From Rubrivivax sp. (GTDB lineage: Bacteria > Pseudomonadota > Gammaproteobacteria > Burkholderiales > Burkholderiaceae_C): a stretch of DNA of 32,072 nucleotides. A program made the position numbers and the translations under genes. Under the pieces are notes generated by a model. The model did no database searches. It was not told the DNA's origin and was given only the letters and a program-made list of their open reading frames with translations. Positions 11,101 through 21,327 of this stretch are shown piece after piece; position 1 is the first letter of the stretch; the number at the start of each line of letters is the position of its first letter. The stretch spans positions 7,458-39,529 of the forward strand of contig DYOR01000018.1 in assembly GCA_020720385.1 (NCBI GenBank), given 5' to 3'.

Positions 11101-12164
11101 CGATGGTCGGCCTGGGCTTCAAGGCGCAGCGCTTGATGCACGGGCTGCTCGAGCTCGCCGCGCGGCGCCAGACGGCGGCGCCGCCGGCCACGCTGGGCAC
11201 CGCGCCGCTGAAGGCGCAGGTGATCCACTTCGTGAACAAGAAGATGCCCGGCGGCCTGCCCAAGAAGACCGCCCGTGCGCTGCTCGACATCGAGGACAGG
11301 AACTACGTCCCGGTGATCCGCGACCCGCGTGCGACGACGGCGGAGACGGAGGCGGTGTTCTATTTCCCGGGCTGCGGCAGCGAACGCCTCTTCAGCCAGG
11401 TCGGCCTGGCCACCCAGGCGATGCTCTGGCACGCCGGCGTGCAGACGGTGCTGCCGCCGGGCTACCTGTGCTGCGGCTACCCGCAGCGCGGCGCCGGGCA
11501 GTACGACCGCGCCGAGAAGATCATCACCGACAACCGCGTGCTTTTCCACCGCGTCGCCAACACGCTGAACTACCTCGACATCAAGACCGTGGTGGTGAGC
11601 TGCGGCACCTGCTACGACCAGCTGCTGGACTACAAGTTCGAGGACATCTTCCCCGGCTGCCGCATCGTCGACATCCACGAGTACCTGCTCGAGAAGGGCA
11701 TCACCCTCGCCGATGCGGCGGGCTACCTCTACCACGACCCCTGCCACAGCCCGATGAAGTTGCAGGAACCCATGAAGACGGTGAAGGCGCTGCTCGGTCC
11801 GCACGTGCTCAAGAGCGAGCGCTGCTGCGGCGAGAGCGGCACGCTGGGCGTGACGCGGCCCGACGTGAGCACGCAGGTGCGCTTCCGCAAGGAGGAGGAG
11901 CTGCGCCAGGACGAGGTCGCCCTGCGCAGCCTGCTCGCGGGTGGGGCGGCGCCGGGTGTGAGCCCGCAGGCCAACGTGAAGATCCTCACCAGCTGCCCGA
12001 GCTGCCTGCAGGGCCTCAAGCGCTACGAGGACGACCTGCAGTCCGGCCTGCTCGAAGCCGACTACATCGTCGTCGAGATGGCGCGCAAGCTGCTCGGCGA
12101 GGACTGGCTGGCGCAGTACGTGGCGCGGGCCAACGCCGGGGGCATCGAGAGGGTGCTGGTCTGA
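8181..12164 (+). CDS. Very large FAD/FMN-binding oxidoreductase with 4Fe-4S and CCG domains (DUF3683-type, about 1327 aa)
   Basis: N-term [24 protein letters not shown]_binding_4 motif [30 protein letters not shown] of FAD-linked oxidase C-domain; [16 protein letters not shown] and [13 protein letters not shown] ferredoxin clusters; CCG-type motifs [47 protein letters not shown] at 8181 chosen over far upstream ORF start. Confidence 0.9.
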   Translation: MNAPLPLVSAAVAGAAGSGTARLREIPYNYTSFSDREIVRRLLGERAWQVLEQLRQERRTGRSARMLYEVLGDIWVVQRNPYLEDDLLENPKRRQLLIDALHHRLGEVSKRRNAADDAQRDALVGELLDAAGAAVEAFAGRFRTVWDLRKAARRVLGRHTAADNLKFDGLSRVSHVTDATDWRVEYPFIVLTPDSEAEMAALVGGCIELGLTIVPRGGGTGYHGGAVPLTWKSAVINTEKLETLGAVELMHLPGVAEPVATVFSEAGVVTQRVADAAERAGYVFAVDPTSAEASCVGGNVAMNAGGKKAVLWGTALDNLASWRMVTPEAKWLEVTRLNHNLGKIHDAEVASFELKTFDASGKRLERTERLDIPGRVFRKEGLGKDVTDKFLAGLPGIQKEGCDGLITSARWVLHRMPRHIRTVCMEFFGNAKDAVPSIVEIKDYLFSLKGQGGDAEGRGPSPVLLAGLEHMDDRYLKAVGYVTKSKRALALASGSGLPKMLLLGDIVGDDEAAVARAASEVVRIANSRAGEGFIAVSAEARKKFWADRKRTAAIARHTNAFKVNEDVVIPLPRMGEYTEGIERINVELSLRNKIELAGALQAFFGGGSLPLARGDEVGEAPSPELLEDRTQQALALLADVRALWQRWLDGLDAVQPPGAAGAGETCFALLQDGRWRASWKTQIRAPLQTLFAGGVFAPVLEECRRIHAEVLRGRVWVALHMHAGDGNVHTNIPVNSDNYAMLRTAHEAVARIMALARRLGGVISGEHGIGITKLEFLTDAELQPFADYKARIDPEGRFNKGKLLRRIARDGDDVRPSDLSAAYTPSFGLMGHESIIMQQSDIGAISDSIKDCLRCGKCKPVCSTHVPRANLLYSPRNKILATSLLIEAFLYEEQTRRGISVRHWADFEDVADHCTVCHKCESPCPVKIDFGDVTMNMRNLLRKMGQQSWRPGKAAAMFFLNTTSPQSIKFMRTAMVGLGFKAQRLMHGLLELAARRQTAAPPATLGTAPLKAQVIHFVNKKMPGGLPKKTARALLDIEDRNYVPVIRDPRATTAETEAVFYFPGCGSERLFSQVGLATQAMLWHAGVQTVLPPGYLCCGYPQRGAGQYDRAEKIITDNRVLFHRVANTLNYLDIKTVVVSCGTCYDQLLDYKFEDIFPGCRIVDIHEYLLEKGITLADAAGYLYHDPCHSPMKLQEPMKTVKALLGPHVLKSERCCGESGTLGVTRPDVSTQVRFRKEEELRQDEVALRSLLAGGAAPGVSPQANVKILTSCPSCLQGLKRYEDDLQSGLLEADYIVVEMARKLLGEDWLAQYVARANAGGIERVLV

Positions 12165-12324
12165 GAGCGTGAGAGTCTTTCGTTCATGCCCGCTCATCAC
12201 GCCCCAACACCCCTGCTCGTCGTTGCAAATGCTCGCCATAGCCCGAGCTATGGCTGCGCTTTGCGCCTAGATCAGCGGCGTTTGGGCGCGCTGCTCGGGC
12301 ACGCCCGAAGAACTCTCACGCTCT
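12164..12324. repeat. Long imperfect palindrome (~161 bp), candidate dispersed repeat/MITE-like or terminator element
   Basis: Outer arms AGAGCGTGAGAGT (12164-12176) / ACTCTCACGCTCT (12312-12324) perfect; core GCCATAGC-ccga-GCTATGGC (12235-12254) perfect; by-hand alignment of full arms about 70% identical. Confidence 0.8.
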
Positions 12325-12396
12325 GACCCTGCGAGCGGCTCTCCCGGGGCGCCGGGGATACACTGCGGACCCGCTTGCGCCTCGCCCGAGACCCCG

Positions 12397-12816
12397 ATGA
12401 CCGGCCCAGAAACCGACTCCCCACTGCCCACGGCGCTGACCGTGCACCAGGCTTCGCGCGTGCTCGAGATCGCGTTCGACGACGGGGCCAGTTTTCGCAT
12501 CCCGTTCGAGCTCATGCGCGTGTTCTCGCCGTCGGCCGAGGTGCAGGGGCACGGGCCGGGCCAGGAGACCCTGCAGACCGGCAAGCGCGACGTGACCATC
12601 ACCGACATCACCGCCGTCGGGCACTACGCCGTGCAGCCGGTGTTCTCCGACGGCCACGAGAGCGGCATCTTCGCCTGGGGCTACCTCTACCACCTGGGCC
12701 GCGACCAGGACGAGCTCTGGGCACACTACGAGGCGCGGCTGGCCGAGGCGGGCATGCACCGCGATGACCCCATGGCGCCGGCGCCCGGGGCCGGCGGTTC
12801 GTGCAGCACGCACTGA
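12397..12816 (+). CDS. DUF971 (gamma-butyrobetaine hydroxylase-like N-terminal domain) protein
   Basis: LTVHQASRVLEIAFDDGASFRIPFELMRVFSPSAEVQGHGPGQETLQTGKRDVTITDITAVGHYAVQPVFSDGHESGIFAWGYLYHLG matches the DUF971 pattern. Confidence 0.88.
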   Translation: MTGPETDSPLPTALTVHQASRVLEIAFDDGASFRIPFELMRVFSPSAEVQGHGPGQETLQTGKRDVTITDITAVGHYAVQPVFSDGHESGIFAWGYLYHLGRDQDELWAHYEARLAEAGMHRDDPMAPAPGAGGSCSTH

Positions 12817-12828
12817 AGGCGCAGGACC

Positions 12829-13560
12829 ATGGCCCAGACGCACTTCGGCTACCAGAGCGTCGAGGAGGCCGACAAGGCCGGCCGCGTGCGCGGCGTGTTC
12901 GACTCCGTGGCCACGCGCTACGACGTCATGAACGACGTGCTCTCGCTGGGCATGCACCGCGCGTGGAAGGCCTACACCGTGGCCGTGGCGGCGGTGCAGC
13001 CGGGCATGAACGTGCTCGACATCGCCGGCGGCACGGGCGACCTGGCCCGGGCCTTCGCGCGCCGCGCCGGGCCCGGCGGACGCGTCGTGCTCACCGACAT
13101 CAACGAAGCCATGCTGCGCGTCGGCCGCGACCGCCTGCTCGACGAAGGGCTGGCCCTGCCCACGGCGGCCTGCGACGCCGAGCATCTGCCATTTCCCGAC
13201 GCGTCCTTCGACCTCGCCAGCGTCGCCTTCGGCCTGCGCAACATGACCCACAAGGAGGCCGCGCTGGCGGAGATGTGCCGCGTGCTGCGGCCCGGTGGCC
13301 GCTTGCTGGTGCTCGAGTTCTCGCGCCCCGCGCCCATGCTCCGCAAGCCCTACGACTGGTACTCGTTCACCCTCATGCCGCTGCTCGGCAAGCTCATTGC
13401 GAAGGACGCCGAGAGCTACCGCTACCTGGCCGAGAGCATCCGCGTGCACCCCGACCAGGCCACCCTGAAGTCGATGATGAAGGGCGCGGGCTTCGGCCAC
13501 GTGGACGTGCACAACCTCGCCGGCGGCATCGTCGCCCTGCACGCCGGCATCAAGTGCTGA
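12829..13560 (+). CDS. ubiE: Bifunctional demethylmenaquinone / 2-methoxy-6-polyprenyl-1,4-benzoquinol methyltransferase
   Basis: [95 protein letters not shown]. Confidence 0.97.
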   Translation: MAQTHFGYQSVEEADKAGRVRGVFDSVATRYDVMNDVLSLGMHRAWKAYTVAVAAVQPGMNVLDIAGGTGDLARAFARRAGPGGRVVLTDINEAMLRVGRDRLLDEGLALPTAACDAEHLPFPDASFDLASVAFGLRNMTHKEAALAEMCRVLRPGGRLLVLEFSRPAPMLRKPYDWYSFTLMPLLGKLIAKDAESYRYLAESIRVHPDQATLKSMMKGAGFGHVDVHNLAGGIVALHAGIKC

Positions 13561-13706
13561 CGCGCTGACCGGCGCGCCGGGCCGGGGCCAGAAGTTACAC
13601 TCGACAGGCTCAAATGCCTGCGCGCGTGCGCGAGCTGGAGAGCCGGGCCTGCGGTGCCGCCGCGCGCGGCATGCCCGCTTCGACGCGAACCCACGAGGAC
13701 CCCTTC

Positions 13707-14609
13707 ATGAACCCGATGACCCCTTGCGCACCTGCAGCCCGCCACTGGCTGCCTCTGTTGGCCATGGCTGCCGCCGTGGTGCTCGTGGGCGGCTGCGGCG
13801 TCAAGCGCGACCGGGTGCCGAGCCAGACCGCAGCCAAGGTCAACGGCGACGAGATCACGCTCCCGCAGTTGAATTTCGTCCTGCAACAACAGCGCGGTCT
13901 GCGCCCCGAGCAGGCCGAGTCGGCCGCGCACCAGATCCTGGAGCGGCTGGTCGACCAGCAGCTTGCCGTGCAGAAGGCCGACGAGGAGAAGCTCGAGCGC
14001 CTGCCGGGGGTCGTGCAGGCCCTCGATGCGGCCCGCCGCGAGGTGCTGGCGCGGGCGTACCTCGAGAAGACCGCCGAGCGCGCCGCCAAGCCGACGCCCG
14101 AGGAGGTGCACAAGTACTACGAGGACAAGCCGGCGCTGTTTGCCGACCGCCGCGTCTACAACATCCAGGAGATCCTCGTCGAGGCCAGGCCCGAGCAGGT
14201 GCCGGTATTGCGCGACAAGCTCGCGGCGAGCAAGGCCATCGGCGAGTTCATCGACTACCTCAAGGCCGGGGAGTTCCGCTTCGCCGGCAACCAGGCCGTG
14301 CGTGCCGCCGAGCAATTGCCGTGGGCCAGCCTGGAGGCGTTTGCGCGCATGAAGGACGGCCAGGCCATGGTGGTGCCGGCGCCCAACGGCGTGCAGGTGG
14401 TGGTGCTGGCGGGTTCGCGCAGCCAGCCCGTGACCGAGGAGCAGGCGCGCCCGGCGATCGAGCAGTACATCCTCAACGAACGCAAGCGCAAGCTCGTCGA
14501 GGACGACGTCAAGGCGCTGCGCGCCGCGGCGAAGATCCAGTACGTGGGCAAGTTCGCCCAGCCTGCCGCGTCCAGCGCTTCGAGCGCAGGCCCGGCGAGC
14601 AAGGGCTAA
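13707..14609 (+). CDS. EpsD-family peptidyl-prolyl cis-trans isomerase-like lipoprotein
   Basis: MNPMTPCAPAARHWLPLLAMAAAVVLVGGCGVKRD lipoprotein signal (lipobox VGGC); AAKVNGDEITLPQLNFVLQQQ...QILERLVDQQLAVQKA SurA/EpsD-like N-domain; degenerate parvulin region. Confidence 0.8.
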   Translation: MNPMTPCAPAARHWLPLLAMAAAVVLVGGCGVKRDRVPSQTAAKVNGDEITLPQLNFVLQQQRGLRPEQAESAAHQILERLVDQQLAVQKADEEKLERLPGVVQALDAARREVLARAYLEKTAERAAKPTPEEVHKYYEDKPALFADRRVYNIQEILVEARPEQVPVLRDKLAASKAIGEFIDYLKAGEFRFAGNQAVRAAEQLPWASLEAFARMKDGQAMVVPAPNGVQVVVLAGSRSQPVTEEQARPAIEQYILNERKRKLVEDDVKALRAAAKIQYVGKFAQPAASSASSAGPASKG

Positions 14610-14645
14610 GGCCTTGCGGTCACGGAACAACCCCGGGAGAGAAGC

Positions 14646-15986
14646 ATGAAAGTCACCGTCGTCGGCACCGGTTATGTCGGCCTTGTCACCGGCGCCTGCC
14701 TCTCGGAGATGGGCAACCACGTGGTCTGCCTGGACATCGACGAGCGCAAGATCGGCATGCTCCAGCGCGGCGAGATCCCGATCCACGAGCCCGGGCTCGA
14801 GGCCATCGTCAAGCGCAACGCGGCCGCCGGGCGCTTGCAGTTCACCACCGATGTGGCTGCCGGCGTGGCCCATGGCACGGTGCAGTTCATCGGCGTGGGC
14901 ACGCCCCCCGACGAAGACGGCTCGGCCGACTTGCAGTACGTGCTCGCTGCCGCGACCAACATCGGCCGCCACATGACCGACTACAAGGTCATCGTCGACA
15001 AGAGCACGGTGCCCGTGGGCACGGCCGACAAGGTGCGCGCCGCGGTGCGTGCGGCCCTCGTCGCGCGCGGCATCGGCGAGACGCAGTTCGCCGTCGTCTC
15101 CAATCCGGAGTTCCTCAAGGAAGGCGCGGCGGTGGACGACTGCATGCGGCCTGACCGCATCATCGTCGGTGCCGATGACGAGCGTGCCATCCTGCTCATG
15201 CGCTCGCTCTACACGCCGTTCATGCGCAACCACGACCGCCTGCAGGTGATGGACGTGCGCAGCGCCGAGTTCACCAAGTACGCGGCCAACGCCATGCTCG
15301 CCACGCGCATCAGCTTCATGAACGAGCTGGCCCTGCTCGCCGAGCGCGTCGGCGCCGACATCGAGATGGTGCGCAAGGGCATGGGCAGCGACCCGCGCAT
15401 CGGCACGCACTTCCTCTATGCCGGCACGGGCTACGGGGGCAGCTGCTTCCCCAAGGACGTGAAGGCCCTCATCCACACCGGCCGGGAGAACGGCATGCCG
15501 ATGGGCCTGCTCCAGGCGGTGGAAGGCGCCAACGAGCGCCAGAAGCACGTGCTCGTGGACAAGATCGTGGCGCGCTTCGGGGAGGATCTCGCGGGGCGGA
15601 CTTTCGCCCTCTGGGGACTGGCCTTCAAGCCCAACACCGACGACATGCGCGAGGCGCCCAGCCGCGTCATCGTCGACGAACTCCTGCGCCGCGGCGCGGC
15701 GGTGCGTGCCTACGACCCGGTGGCCATGGACGAGGCCGCACGCGTGTTCGAGGGCCGGGCGCGGCTGCACCTTGCGGCCAGCCCGGCCGATGCGCTCGCC
15801 GCTGCCGACGCCCTGGTGGTGGTGACCGAGTGGAAGGAGTTCCGCAACCCGGACTTCGATGCCATCAAGGCCGCGCTGCGCCAGCCGCTGATCTTCGACG
15901 GACGCAACATCTACGAGCCCGCCCTGATGCGTGAATACGGCATCGAGTACCACGCCATCGGACGGCCCGTGCTGCCGCTGCACTGA
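14646..15986 (+). CDS. ugd: UDP-glucose 6-dehydrogenase
   Basis: [72 protein letters not shown] (catalytic Cys). Confidence 0.97.
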   Translation: MKVTVVGTGYVGLVTGACLSEMGNHVVCLDIDERKIGMLQRGEIPIHEPGLEAIVKRNAAAGRLQFTTDVAAGVAHGTVQFIGVGTPPDEDGSADLQYVLAAATNIGRHMTDYKVIVDKSTVPVGTADKVRAAVRAALVARGIGETQFAVVSNPEFLKEGAAVDDCMRPDRIIVGADDERAILLMRSLYTPFMRNHDRLQVMDVRSAEFTKYAANAMLATRISFMNELALLAERVGADIEMVRKGMGSDPRIGTHFLYAGTGYGGSCFPKDVKALIHTGRENGMPMGLLQAVEGANERQKHVLVDKIVARFGEDLAGRTFALWGLAFKPNTDDMREAPSRVIVDELLRRGAAVRAYDPVAMDEAARVFEGRARLHLAASPADALAAADALVVVTEWKEFRNPDFDAIKAALRQPLIFDGRNIYEPALMREYGIEYHAIGRPVLPLH

Positions 15987-16111
15987 GTGGCACAAGCACG
16001 CCTTGGACTTTGCGGTTACATTAGCCGGGTAGATTTGAACAAGATTGTTGTTTGACGGTTTCTGGTGTGTCCTGTCGCGAGGCAGGTTTCAGTGGATTCC
16101 TTGATCGGTGA

Positions 16112-16393
<282 letters not shown>

Positions 16394-16425
16394 GCCGCAG
16401 GCCCAGGGCGCTCCGGCCCCAAGCG

Positions 16426-16453
16426 AAAACCGCAGCCCAGGCTGCGGTTTTTT
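16426..16453 (+). terminator. Rho-independent terminator downstream of cold-shock gene, possibly bidirectional
   Basis: AAAACCGCAGCC-CA-GGCTGCGGTTTTTT: GC stem (CCGCAG/CTGCGG, extendable) followed by T run; lies between convergent csp and rfbC. Confidence 0.88.
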
Positions 16454-16469
16454 CGTTTCTGCCCCGCGT

Positions 16470-17042
16470 TCAGCCAGGCAGGTCGGCCTGGGCGAGGAGT
16501 GGCGCGGCGGCGTCCTTGGGCGCGACGAGCGGCGCGCGGCCCGCAACCACGGGCCAATCGATGCCGATGCGCGGGTCGTCCCAGCGCAGGCTGCGCTCAT
16601 GGTCTCGCGCCCACACGTCGGTGGTCTTGTAGAGGAAGTGCGTGTCGTCCTGCAGCGCCAGGAAGCCATGCGCGAAGCCCTCGGGGATCCAGAGCTGGCG
16701 CTTGTTCGTGGCGCTCAGCTCCACCCCGGTCCACTGGCCGAACGTGGGCGAGCCGCGACGGATGTCCACCGCCACGTCGAAGGCCGCGCCATGCACCACG
16801 CGCACGAGCTTGCCTTGAGCGTGCGGAGGCAACTGGAAATGCAGGCCGCGCAGCACGCCGGCCTTGCTGCACGAGTGGTTGTCCTGGACGAAGCGGCGCG
16901 GCACGGGCAGGCCGAGTTCCTTCAGGGCATGGGCGAAGCGCGCTTCGTTGAAGCTCTCGAGGAACCAGCCACGGTCGTCGGAGAAGACCGCCGGCTCGAC
17001 GATGACGACGCCGGGCAGGGCGGTGGGCTGCAGCTTCATCAT
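16470..17042 (-). CDS. rfbC: dTDP-4-dehydrorhamnose 3,5-epimerase
   Basis: DDRGWFLESFNEARFA; FVQDNHSCSKAGVLRGLHFQLPPHAQGKLVRVVHGAAFDVAVDIRRGSPTFGQW; IPEGFAHGFLAL. Confidence 0.96.
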   Translation of the reverse strand: MMKLQPTALPGVVIVEPAVFSDDRGWFLESFNEARFAHALKELGLPVPRRFVQDNHSCSKAGVLRGLHFQLPPHAQGKLVRVVHGAAFDVAVDIRRGSPTFGQWTGVELSATNKRQLWIPEGFAHGFLALQDDTHFLYKTTDVWARDHERSLRWDDPRIGIDWPVVAGRAPLVAPKDAAAPLLAQADLPG

Positions 17043-17926
17043 CAGAACGCCCTCTCGCGCAGCACCTGCATCAGATACTGCCCATAGCTGTTCTTGAGCA
17101 TGGGCGCGGCCAGGGCCTCGAGCTCAGCGGCGGTGATCCAGCCGGAGCGGTAGGCGATCTCTTCCGGGCACGCCACTTTCAGGCCCTGGCGTCGCTCGAG
17201 CGTGGCGATGAACTGGCCGGCCTCGAGCAGGCTGTCGTGCGTGCCGGTATCGAGCCAGGCGTAGCCGCGGCCCATGATCTCGACGTCGAGCTGACCTTGG
17301 CGCAGGTACTGCGCGTTGACCTCGGTGATCTCGAGCTCGCCGCGCGCGCTGGGCTTGATGCCGGCAGCGATGTCGCACACCTGTTCGTCGTAGAAATACA
17401 GCCCGGTGACGGCGTAGTTGCTCTTTGGTGCCTTGGGCTTTTCTTCGATGCTGAGGGCGCGCTTGTGCGCATCGAACTCCACCACCCCGTAACGCTCGGG
17501 GTCCTGCACGTGGTAGGCGAAGACCGAGGCGCCGTGCGTGCGTGCATCGGCGCGCGCGAGCTGGGCGGCGAAGTCGTGACCGTAGAAGATGTTGTCTCCC
17601 AGCACCAGCGCGCTGGGGGCGCCACCGACGAACGCGCGGCCGAGGATGAAGGCCTGCGCAAGGCCGTCGGGGCTGGGCTGCACGCAGTAGCTCAGGTTCA
17701 TGCCCCAGCGGCTGCCGTCGCCCAGCAGGGCCTGGAAGCGCGGTGTGTCCTGCGGTGTGCTGATGACGAGCACGTCGCGCATGCCCGCGAGCATCAGCGT
17801 GGACAGCGGGTAGTAGACCATCGGCTTGTCGAACACCGGCAGCAACTGCTTGCTCATGGCCAGCGTGGCCGGGTGCAGCCGCGTGCCCGAGCCGCCGGCG
17901 AGGACGATTCCCTTGCGTGATGTCAT
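17042..17926 (-). CDS. rfbA: Glucose-1-phosphate thymidylyltransferase
   Basis: [63 protein letters not shown] at 17926. Confidence 0.96.
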   Translation of the reverse strand: MTSRKGIVLAGGSGTRLHPATLAMSKQLLPVFDKPMVYYPLSTLMLAGMRDVLVISTPQDTPRFQALLGDGSRWGMNLSYCVQPSPDGLAQAFILGRAFVGGAPSALVLGDNIFYGHDFAAQLARADARTHGASVFAYHVQDPERYGVVEFDAHKRALSIEEKPKAPKSNYAVTGLYFYDEQVCDIAAGIKPSARGELEITEVNAQYLRQGQLDVEIMGRGYAWLDTGTHDSLLEAGQFIATLERRQGLKVACPEEIAYRSGWITAAELEALAAPMLKNSYGQYLMQVLRERAF

Positions 17927-17943
17927 GGGTGGTGGTGTTGCGT

Positions 17944-18846
17944 TCAGGGGGTGCCCAGCACTTCGGTGAGCATGCGCTCGACGCCGAGCTGCCAGTGCGG
18001 CAGTGTCAGGCCGAAGGTCGCTTGCAGCTTGCGCGTGGCGAGTCTCGAGTTCAGCGGGCGCCGCGCCGGGGTCGGGTAAGCGCTGGTGGGTACGGCCTCG
18101 ATGGCGTCGGGCGCGACCTTGATCGCCTGCCCGCGCGCACGTGCCCACTCGATGACGAAGCTTGCGTAGCCATGCCAGTGGGTCTCGCCGCCGGCCACGC
18201 AGTGGTAGGTGCCCGACAGGCCCGGCTCGCCGCGCAGCCGCGCGGCGGCGTGCGCCGTGACGTCGGCGAGCAGCTCCGCCCCCGTGGGCGCGCCGAACTG
18301 ATCGGCGATGACCTTGAGGCTGTCGCGCTCGGCGGCCAGCCTGAGCATGGTGCGGGCGAAGTTGCTCCCGCGCGCGGCATAGACCCAGCTCGTGCGCAGG
18401 ATCAGGTGCCTGCAGCCGCTGGCGCGGATGAGCTCCTCGCCCTCGAGCTTGGTGCGGCCGTAGACGCTCAGCGGCGCGGTGGCCGCGGTCTCGTCGCGCG
18501 GCGTGCTGCCGCTGCCGTCGAAGACGTAGTCGGTGCTGTAGTGCACGAGCAGCGCGCCGCTCGCGGCGGCCTCGCGAGCGATGACGCCCGGCGCCTGGGC
18601 GTTGATGGCACGCGCCAGCGCCGGCTCGCCCTCGGCCTTGTCGACCGCCGTGTGGGCGGCGGCATTCACGACGAGGTCGGGCCGCACGCGGCGCATCAGT
18701 GGCAGCAGGGTCTCGGGCTGCGAGAAGTCGGCCCCGGGTTCACCCGGCGAGTCGAGGTCGCAGGCCACCACCTCGCCCAGCGGCGCCAGGGCGCGCTGCA
18801 GCTCCCAGCCGACCTGGCCGTTCTTGCCCAACAGCAGGATCTTCAT
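17944..18846 (-). CDS. rfbD: dTDP-4-dehydrorhamnose reductase
   Basis: [74 protein letters not shown] at 18846 overlaps rfbB stop by 4 nt. Confidence 0.95.
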   Translation of the reverse strand: MKILLLGKNGQVGWELQRALAPLGEVVACDLDSPGEPGADFSQPETLLPLMRRVRPDLVVNAAAHTAVDKAEGEPALARAINAQAPGVIAREAAASGALLVHYSTDYVFDGSGSTPRDETAATAPLSVYGRTKLEGEELIRASGCRHLILRTSWVYAARGSNFARTMLRLAAERDSLKVIADQFGAPTGAELLADVTAHAAARLRGEPGLSGTYHCVAGGETHWHGYASFVIEWARARGQAIKVAPDAIEAVPTSAYPTPARRPLNSRLATRKLQATFGLTLPHWQLGVERMLTEVLGTP

Positions 18847-19901
18847 GCGCCGTATTGCCTGTTCACCCACTCGCGGTAGCCGCCGCTTTGCACGTCGGCG
18901 ACCCAGTCGGCGTGCTCCAGGTACCACTGCACCGTCTTGCGGATGCCCGTGTCGAAGGTCTCGGCCGGCCGCCAGCCGAGCTCGCCTTCGATCTTGCGCG
19001 CGTCGATGGCGTAGCGCCGGTCGTGACCCGGCCGGTCCTTTACATGCGTGATCAGCCTGGCGTAGGGCCCGGCCGCGCTCGGCCGCAACTCGTCGAGCAA
19101 GGCACACACCGCGTGCACGATCTCCTTGTTCGTCTTCTCGTTCCAGCCGCCGACGTTGTAGGTCTCGCCGACGCGACCGCGCGCGAGCACTTCGCGGATG
19201 GCGCTGCAGTGGTCGGCCACAAAGAGCCAGTCGCGCACCTGCAGGCCATCGCCGTAGAGGGGCAGCGGCTTGCCCGCCAGGGCGTTGACGATGATCAGCG
19301 GGATGAGCTTCTCGGGGAAGTGGAAAGGCCCGTAGTTGTTGCTGCAGTGGGTGGTGAGCACGGGCAGGCCGTAGGTGTGGTGCCAGGCGCGCACGAGGTG
19401 GTCGCTGGCCGCCTTGCTCGCCGAATACGGGCTGTTGGGATGGTAGGGATGCGTCTCGGTGAAGGCCGGCGCATCGGCAGCCAGGCTGCCGTAGACCTCG
19501 TCGGTGCTGACATGGTGAAAGCGGAACGCGGCCTTGGCCGCGTCGTCGAGCGAACCCCAATGGGCGCGCGCCGCCTCCAGCAAGGTGAAGCTGCCCTCGA
19601 CGTTGGTCTTCATGAACTCGCCCGGGCCATGGATGCTGCGGTCGACGTGGCTTTCGGCGGCGAAGTGCACGATGGCTCGCGGCTGGTGGCGGGCGAGCAG
19701 GCTGTCCACCAGGGCCCGGTCACCGATGTGGCCCTGCACGAAGCGGTGTCGCGCGTCGCCCTGCAGGCTGGCCAGGTTGCGCAGGTTGCCGGCGTAGGTC
19801 AGGGCGTCGAGGTTGACGACGGCCTCATCGCAGCCCGCCAGCCAGTCGAGCACGAAGTTGCTGCCGATGAATCCGGCCCCGCCGGTGACGAGGATGGTCA
19901 C
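18843..19901 (-). CDS. rfbB: dTDP-glucose 4,6-dehydratase
   Basis: [78 protein letters not shown]. Confidence 0.97.
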   Translation of the reverse strand: MTILVTGGAGFIGSNFVLDWLAGCDEAVVNLDALTYAGNLRNLASLQGDARHRFVQGHIGDRALVDSLLARHQPRAIVHFAAESHVDRSIHGPGEFMKTNVEGSFTLLEAARAHWGSLDDAAKAAFRFHHVSTDEVYGSLAADAPAFTETHPYHPNSPYSASKAASDHLVRAWHHTYGLPVLTTHCSNNYGPFHFPEKLIPLIIVNALAGKPLPLYGDGLQVRDWLFVADHCSAIREVLARGRVGETYNVGGWNEKTNKEIVHAVCALLDELRPSAAGPYARLITHVKDRPGHDRRYAIDARKIEGELGWRPAETFDTGIRKTVQWYLEHADWVADVQSGGYREWVNRQYGA

Positions 19902-19902
19902 C

Positions 19903-21327
19903 TCACGTTCTCCCGTAGGTGTCTTCGAAGCGCACGATGTCGTCCTCGCCGAGGTAGCTGCCGGACTGCACCTCGATGATCTCCAGCGCCACCTTGCCCG
20001 GGTTGGCCAGGCGGTGCGTCTGGCCCAGTGGGATGTAGGTGCTCTGGTTCTCGCTCAGCAGGATGGCCTTGTCGCCCACCGTGACCTCGGCGGTGCCGCT
20101 GACCACGATCCAGTGCTCGGCGCGGTGGTGGTGCATCTGCAGGCTCAAGCACGCGCCGGGCTTGACCATGATGCGCTTGACCTGGTGGCGCGGCCCGTGG
20201 TCGATGCCGTCGTACCAGCCCCAGGGCCGGTGCACCTTGCGGTGCAGGGCTTGCTCGCCGCGCTGTTCGCGGCCGAGCCGGGTGACGATGTTCTTCACGT
20301 CCTGGCTCTTCTCGCGGCTGGCCACGAGCACGGCGTCGGGCGTTTCCACCACCACCACGTCGTGCACGCCGACCACGCTCACCAGGCGGCTGGTGGCGTG
20401 CACCAGGGTGTTGCGGCTGTCGCTGACGATGGCGTCGCCGACGCTGGCGTTGCCTTGCGCGTCCTTGACCGCCACCTGCCACACGGCCTCCCAGGCGCCC
20501 AGGTCGTTCCAGCCCGCAGCCAGCGGCTGCATGCGGATGTCCAGCGCGCCGGGGCACTTCTCCATCACCGCGTAGTCCACGGACTCGGCGGGCACGGCCG
20601 CGAACTCGTCCCGGCCCGGGCGCACGAACTTGGCATCGGTGCTGCGCGCGGCCCAGGCGGCACGGCAGGCCGAGGCGATGTCCGGGCGGAAGCGCTCGAG
20701 CGCGGCCATCCACACCGAGGCGCGCAGCACGAACATGCCGGCGTTCCAGAAGTAGCCCCCTTCGGCGAGGTAGTTCTCGGCCGTGGCCAGGTCGGGCTTC
20801 TCGACGAACTCGAGCACGCGCGCGCCCTGGGCGCGGATGTAGCCGTAGCCCGTCTCCGGCCGGTCCGGGGCGATGCCGAGGATGGCGATGGCGCCATCGG
20901 CGGCCATGCCCACGGCGCCGCGCAAGGCCTGGGTGAACGCGACCGCGTCGGTCACCGTCTGGTCGGCCGGGGTGACCACGAGCACCGCATCGCCACCGCC
21001 TTCGAGCGCCTGCAGCGCGGCCAGGGTCACGGCGGGGGCGGTGTTGCGGCCCATCGGCTCGAGCACCACGGCACCGGGCTCCACGCCGATCTCGCGCAAC
21101 TGGTCGAGGACGAGGAAGCGGTGTTCCTCGTTGCCCACGACGACGGGCGCGGCCACCTCGGTGCGCCCGTCGGCCAGCCCCAGCAGGCGCTGCGCCGCCT
21201 GCTGGAACAGGCTGGTGGCGCCCGAGAGCACGAGGAACTGCTTGGGGAAGCCGGAGCGCGACAGCGGCCACAGGCGCGTGCCCGAGCCGCCCGCCATGAT
21301 CACCGGCTGCACGGGGACCTTGTTCAT
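19903..21327 (-). CDS. manC: Mannose-1-phosphate guanylyltransferase / mannose-6-phosphate isomerase
   Basis: [57 protein letters not shown]-terminal cupin [43 protein letters not shown] at 21327. Confidence 0.95.
   Translation of the reverse strand: MNKVPVQPVIMAGGSGTRLWPLSRSGFPKQFLVLSGATSLFQQAAQRLLGLADGRTEVAAPVVVGNEEHRFLVLDQLREIGVEPGAVVLEPMGRNTAPAVTLAALQALEGGGDAVLVVTPADQTVTDAVAFTQALRGAVGMAADGAIAILGIAPDRPETGYGYIRAQGARVLEFVEKPDLATAENYLAEGGYFWNAGMFVLRASVWMAALERFRPDIASACRAAWAARSTDAKFVRPGRDEFAAVPAESVDYAVMEKCPGALDIRMQPLAAGWNDLGAWEAVWQVAVKDAQGNASVGDAIVSDSRNTLVHATSRLVSVVGVHDVVVVETPDAVLVASREKSQDVKNIVTRLGREQRGEQALHRKVHRPWGWYDGIDHGPRHQVKRIMVKPGACLSLQMHHHRAEHWIVVSGTAEVTVGDKAILLSENQSTYIPLGQTHRLANPGKVALEIIEVQSGSYLGEDDIVRFEDTYGRT

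Noticed and set aside
8034-12239. 1401-aa minus-strand ORF fully antisense to the FAD/Fe-S oxidoreductase
   Set aside because: His/Arg/Ala/Gln-rich low-complexity translation without recognisable domains; typical phantom ORF opposite a high-GC gene. The plus strand carries clear catalytic motifs.
13422-15995. 857-aa minus-strand ORF antisense to ubiE end, epsD-like and ugd
   Set aside because: Same compositional artefact; spans several well-supported plus-strand genes.
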